Below, piece after piece: positions 13,819-17,088 of a stretch of 17,088 nucleotides of DNA (within the stretch, counting starts at the first letter, position 1; the number at the start of each line of letters is the position of its first letter). The position numbers and the translations under genes are program-made. The notes beneath the pieces are model-generated. The model saw nothing but the letters and a program-made list of their open reading frames with translations. It was not told the DNA's origin and ran no database searches. This DNA comes from JANQRV01 sp964533785 (GTDB lineage Bacteria; Bacteroidota; Bacteroidia; Chitinophagales; Saprospiraceae): contig CAZHNG010000126.1 of NCBI GenBank assembly GCA_964533785.1, forward strand, positions 1 to 17,088. Direction: 5' to 3'.

Positions 13819-16800
13819 ATGGGTACAGTTTACTATGTAAAGCGCTTACTCTTTCTGGTAGCGCTTATTTTAGGCTCGTTTTCGTTGCGAGCTCAGGACT
13901 GTGTAGCCGACGCGGGGACGTTTGCTTCCAGTCAAATTTGTTTACAAGATGATCAGGCAAAAATCAGTGCAACACCAAGAGGTGATGCTGTTATTCCTGA
14001 TGGTTATGAAACACTTTATGTCTTAACCTCCGGTGAAGAGCTGGTGATCCAGAATGTGAATGAAGATCCATCCTTCGATGTTGAATTAGAAGGACTTTTC
14101 ACCATTCACACTTTGGTTTACGATCCTGCTACATTAGATTTAGGCATCGTTGAACTTGGCGTAACGACCGGTTTTGATGTAAATTCACTGATTATCCAGG
14201 GAGGAGGGACTATTTGTGCTGCGCTGGATGTAGCGGGAAGCCAATTTAAATTTGGTGAATGCGAACCATCTTGTGAAGCTACTCCAGGTATGTTGGTAGC
14301 AGATATGGCTGATTGCTTGCAGGGAGATAATGTAACAATCACTGCGGAAGTAGCGATGGAGCCAACCGTGCCGGAAGGCTTTGAAGTGATCTACGTACTT
14401 ACTTCAGGTGAGGAATTGGTCATTGAAAATGTGAATGCAGAACCTACTTTTGACGTAGCAGCAGCGGGCTTGTACACTATTCATACTTTGGTATACGATC
14501 CGGAAACACTTGACCTGGGCATCGTAGTTCCTGGTGAAACCACAGGAGTTGATGTGAATGGCTTATTGATCCAGGGTGGAGGTGATATTTGCGCTGCTTT
14601 GGATGTAGCCGGTGCGCCTTTCAATGTTGAAGAATGTCCTACTTGTGATGCAACACCTGGTATGTTAGTATCAGAAACGGCTGATTGCTTGCAAGATGAT
14701 AATGTAACGATCACCGCTGAAATTGCAATGGAGCCAACCGTGCCGGAAGGCTTTGAAGTGATCTACGTACTTACTTCAGGTGAGGAATTGGTCATTGAAA
14801 ATGTGAATGCAGAACCTACTTTTGACGTAGCAGCAGCGGGCTTGTACACTATTCATACTTTGGTATACGATCCGGAAACACTTGACCTGGGCATCGTAGT
14901 TCCTGGTGAAACCACAGGAGTTGATGTGAATGGCTTATTGATCCAGGGTGGAGGTGATATTTGCGCTGCTTTGGATGTAGCCGGTGCGCCTTTCAATGTT
15001 GAAGAATGTCCTGAGTGCGAGGCATGGCCGGGCACTTTAATTGCTGCTACTGATGACTGTTTGGAAGGAGATGCAGTAACTATAACGGCTGAAAGAACGA
15101 CCGATACCGTTGTACCGGAAGGTTTCGAAATACTATACGTATTAACCTCAGGAACTGAATTGATCATTGAGAATGTAAATGCAGAACCTACCTTTGATGT
15201 TGCCGCTCCCGGATTATACACCATCCATACTTTAGTCTATAATCCAGAGACGCTTGACCTGAGCATTGTCGTGCCAGGAGAAACGACCGGCTTCGATGTC
15301 AATAGTCTGTTAATTCAGGGTGGCGGTGACATTTGCGCGGCACTAGATGTAGCTGGAGCGCCATTTAATGTTGAAGCTTGCGAACCTACATGTGAAGCTG
15401 GGGCAGGTATGTTAACGGCCGCAACCGACGATTGCTTGCAAGGCGATGACGTTACTATTACTGCCGAAATATCGATGGAGCCAACCGTACCAGAAGGCTA
15501 CGAAGTGATTTACGTATTGACTTCCGGTGAAGGCTTAGTTATTGAAAATGTAAATGCAGATCCCACCTTTGATGTAATGGCTGCTGGCTTATATACTATT
15601 CACACTTTAGTTTATGATCCTGCGACTTTAGACCTGGGCATCGTAGTCCCAGGAGAAACAACCGGTTTTGATGTCAATGGCTTGTTGGTCCAGGGTGGTG
15701 GTGACATTTGTGCTGCATTAGACGTAGCTGGTGCTCCATTTAATGTTGAGGAATGCGACGAAATTTGTGAAGCTAACGCCGGAACATTATCGGTAGCTAC
15801 TCATGATTGTCTGGAAGAACACGAAGAAGTTACGATCAGAGCGAAAAGAGAAACGGACGCTACTGTACCAAACGGTTTTGAATTGATCTACGTATTGACT
15901 TCCGGCGAAGAATTGGTGATTGAAAATGTAAGTGATGAACCTTCGTTCGATGTTACTGCTACTGGTTTATACACCATCCATACTTTAGTCTATGATCCTA
16001 GCACACTAGATCTAGGCATCGTAGAACCGGGTATAACGACTGGGTTTGATGTGAACGGTTTGCTTATCCAAGGAGGCGGCACCATTTGTGCTGCATTAGA
16101 TGTGGCGGGTGCTAAATTTAATGTGGAAGAATGCGTGAAATGTGAAGCTGATGCCGGTCTTTTGGAAGCTAAGTACGATCCTTGTTCAGAAGGAGGAAAA
16201 GCTACTTTGGAAGCAAGAGTAAAACGTCACCCTCATGTACCAGAAGGCTTTGAGGTAATATACGTATTGACTTCAGGTCATGATCTAGTGATCGAAGATG
16301 TAGCCTACCATCCAACATTTGTTGTTAACGGCAACGGTACCTACCGGATCCATACCTTAGTATATGATCCTGAAACACTGGATTTAAGTATTGTAGAGTT
16401 CGGAGAAACGACTGGTTTCGACGTAAATCAACTGCTTATTCAAGGTGGTGGTTTGATCTGCGGTGCTTTAGACGTAGATGGTGCACTTTTTGAAGTAGAA
16501 GATTGTGACGACGAGTGTTTGGCAGATGCAGGATCACTGAAAGTGAAAAAAGAAGCCTGTATTGAATTCGGTAAAGCAAAACTAAAAGCAGAGATTGTTG
16601 ACGAGCCCTTTATTCCGAATGGTTACGAGCAAATATACGTATTGACGACTACTGATGACCTGGTTATCCTGGCGGCAAGTTACTTCCCTGAGTTTGAAGT
16701 AAAGGAAGCTGGTACTTACCGTATCCACAGTCTGGTATACAACCCCAATACTTTGGATCTAAGCATAATTGAGCCAGGCGTGACGACTGGATTTGATGTG

Positions 16801-17088
16801 AACAGTTTATTGATTCAGGGAGGTGGCCAGATCTGTGCTTCACTGGATGTCCCTGGTGCCCTATTCCACGTTCAGGTTTGTCCGGAAGCGTGTTTTGCCA
16901 AAGCCGGTGAATTGCATCCTATCGGTGGCTCAGACGTTTGTCTGGAACCTGGTGCTTCAACAACTTTAGAAGCAGCAACTACCGTTAATCCAAACGTACC
17001 AGCAGGATATGAAGTATTGTACGTATTGACCTCTGGTGAAGGTCTTGTTATTCAGGGCGTGAATGCGGCACCTAAATTTGAGGTTAGC
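13819..17088 (+). CDS. Large secreted protein of tandem ~125-residue repeats (3' end outside window)
   Basis: An open frame of 1090 codons runs from the ATG at 13819 to the window end without a stop, so the gene is partial. Residues 1-26 are a signal peptide ending SLRAQ before DC. From residue 28 the protein is a string of units of 124-125 residues, each with the same order of motifs: CxAxxG, a second cysteine, VPxGxEVIYVLTSG, FDV...YTIHTLVYDPxTLDLxIV, TTGFDVNxLLIQGGG, ICAALDVxG, and a final cysteine. There are about four cysteines per unit, compatible with disulfides outside the cell. The pattern suggests a rod-like surface or secreted beta-sandwich protein, probably with a T9SS sorting tail beyond the window, but that tail is not visible. 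It starts 119 bp after the response-regulator gene. Function is unknown; adhesion or matrix roles are guesses. Confidence 0.85.
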   Translation, partial: MGTVYYVKRLLFLVALILGSFSLRAQDCVADAGTFASSQICLQDDQAKISATPRGDAVIPDGYETLYVLTSGEELVIQNVNEDPSFDVELEGLFTIHTLVYDPATLDLGIVELGVTTGFDVNSLIIQGGGTICAALDVAGSQFKFGECEPSCEATPGMLVADMADCLQGDNVTITAEVAMEPTVPEGFEVIYVLTSGEELVIENVNAEPTFDVAAAGLYTIHTLVYDPETLDLGIVVPGETTGVDVNGLLIQGGGDICAALDVAGAPFNVEECPTCDATPGMLVSETADCLQDDNVTITAEIAMEPTVPEGFEVIYVLTSGEELVIENVNAEPTFDVAAAGLYTIHTLVYDPETLDLGIVVPGETTGVDVNGLLIQGGGDICAALDVAGAPFNVEECPECEAWPGTLIAATDDCLEGDAVTITAERTTDTVVPEGFEILYVLTSGTELIIENVNAEPTFDVAAPGLYTIHTLVYNPETLDLSIVVPGETTGFDVNSLLIQGGGDICAALDVAGAPFNVEACEPTCEAGAGMLTAATDDCLQGDDVTITAEISMEPTVPEGYEVIYVLTSGEGLVIENVNADPTFDVMAAGLYTIHTLVYDPATLDLGIVVPGETTGFDVNGLLVQGGGDICAALDVAGAPFNVEECDEICEANAGTLSVATHDCLEEHEEVTIRAKRETDATVPNGFELIYVLTSGEELVIENVSDEPSFDVTATGLYTIHTLVYDPSTLDLGIVEPGITTGFDVNGLLIQGGGTICAALDVAGAKFNVEECVKCEADAGLLEAKYDPCSEGGKATLEARVKRHPHVPEGFEVIYVLTSGHDLVIEDVAYHPTFVVNGNGTYRIHTLVYDPETLDLSIVEFGETTGFDVNQLLIQGGGLICGALDVDGALFEVEDCDDECLADAGSLKVKKEACIEFGKAKLKAEIVDEPFIPNGYEQIYVLTTTDDLVILAASYFPEFEVKEAGTYRIHSLVYNPNTLDLSIIEPGVTTGFDVNSLLIQGGGQICASLDVPGALFHVQVCPEACFAKAGELHPIGGSDVCLEPGASTTLEAATTVNPNVPAGYEVLYVLTSGEGLVIQGVNAAPKFEVS
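13900..17088 (+). repeat. Tandem array of nine ~375-bp coding repeats
   Basis: Unit starts, taken at the first cysteine codon, are 13900, 14272, 14644, 15016, 15391, 15766, 16141, 16516 and 16891. The period is 372 bp for the first three steps and 375 bp for the rest. The ninth unit is cut by the window end after 66 codons. Units 2 and 3 are nearly the same sequence; units 6 to 8 are the most diverged (for example VKRHPHVPEGFEV and EIVDEPFIPNGYEQ in place of AMEPTVPEGFEV). Confidence 0.95.
14356..15012 (+). repeat. Two 285-bp identical blocks within the array
   Basis: Positions 14356-14640 and 14728-15012 read as identical DNA, while the roughly 87 bp between them (the start of unit 3) differ from the matching part of unit 2. 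Neighbouring units differ at many synonymous positions, so this identity is recent. Confidence 0.9.

Noticed and set aside
14118..15224. Several open frames on the minus strand inside the repeat array
   Set aside because: They recur with the repeat period and are antisense shadows of the plus-strand secreted protein.
13900..17088. Regular repeats suggesting a CRISPR array
   Set aside because: The unit is about 375 bp, coding and in one frame, with no short repeat/spacer pattern.

Overview
The window looks like a chromosomal segment of a Bacteroidota member, most likely of the Saprospiria (Lewinella/Haliscomenobacter-like). The evidence is a type IX secretion C-terminal sorting domain behind a choice-of-anchor-V-type domain, moderately AT-rich DNA, no clear Shine-Dalgarno sequences, several small dispersed intergenic palindromes, and a large secreted protein of about 125-residue repeats. 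The taxonomic assignment is inferred from gene content, not from a marker gene. I see no rRNA, tRNA or CRISPR array and no intact transposase.

Layout. Positions 1-389 are non-coding, with heptamer repeats and a dispersed repeat. A small exported SPOR-like protein follows at 390-809 (+). Three minus-strand genes come next: a T9SS-sorted secreted protein (1038-1838), an AIM24/TIGR00266 family protein (2086-2892) and an exported amidohydrolase (3065-4180). From 4181 to about 5320 lies a 1.1 kb stretch without a confident gene but rich in inverted repeats, including a perfect 32-bp palindrome and a good Rho-independent terminator with no obvious gene in front of it. A 56-bp MITE-like element with a 5-bp target-site duplication (5320-5385) sits directly before an unrecognised ORF (5403-5852).

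The core of the window is a five-gene, same-strand cluster at 6022-13699. It encodes (1) a divergent isoprenoid-synthase-fold protein with degenerate Asp-rich motifs; (2) a 1032-residue soluble protein with histidine-kinase-like H-, N- and G-box-like motifs and a receiver-like C-terminus; (3) a 281-residue unknown; (4) a 255-residue protein with a receiver-like or flavodoxin-like N-terminus; and (5), after a 228-bp gap holding a dispersed repeat, an intact sigma-54-dependent response regulator. Genes 1/2 and 3/4 are separated by only 2 bp. I read this as an uncharacterised cytosolic phosphorelay-like signalling module coupled to an isoprenoid-synthase-like protein. The pairing resembles the logic of ComQXPA (a prenyltransferase-like protein plus kinase plus regulator), but that analogy is inference only.

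The regulator is followed 119 bp later by an incomplete secreted gene (13819 to the window end) made of nine tandem units of 124-125 residues. Units 2 and 3 share 285 bp of identical DNA, which points to recent duplication or gene conversion. It may be an output of the signalling cluster or simply a neighbour.
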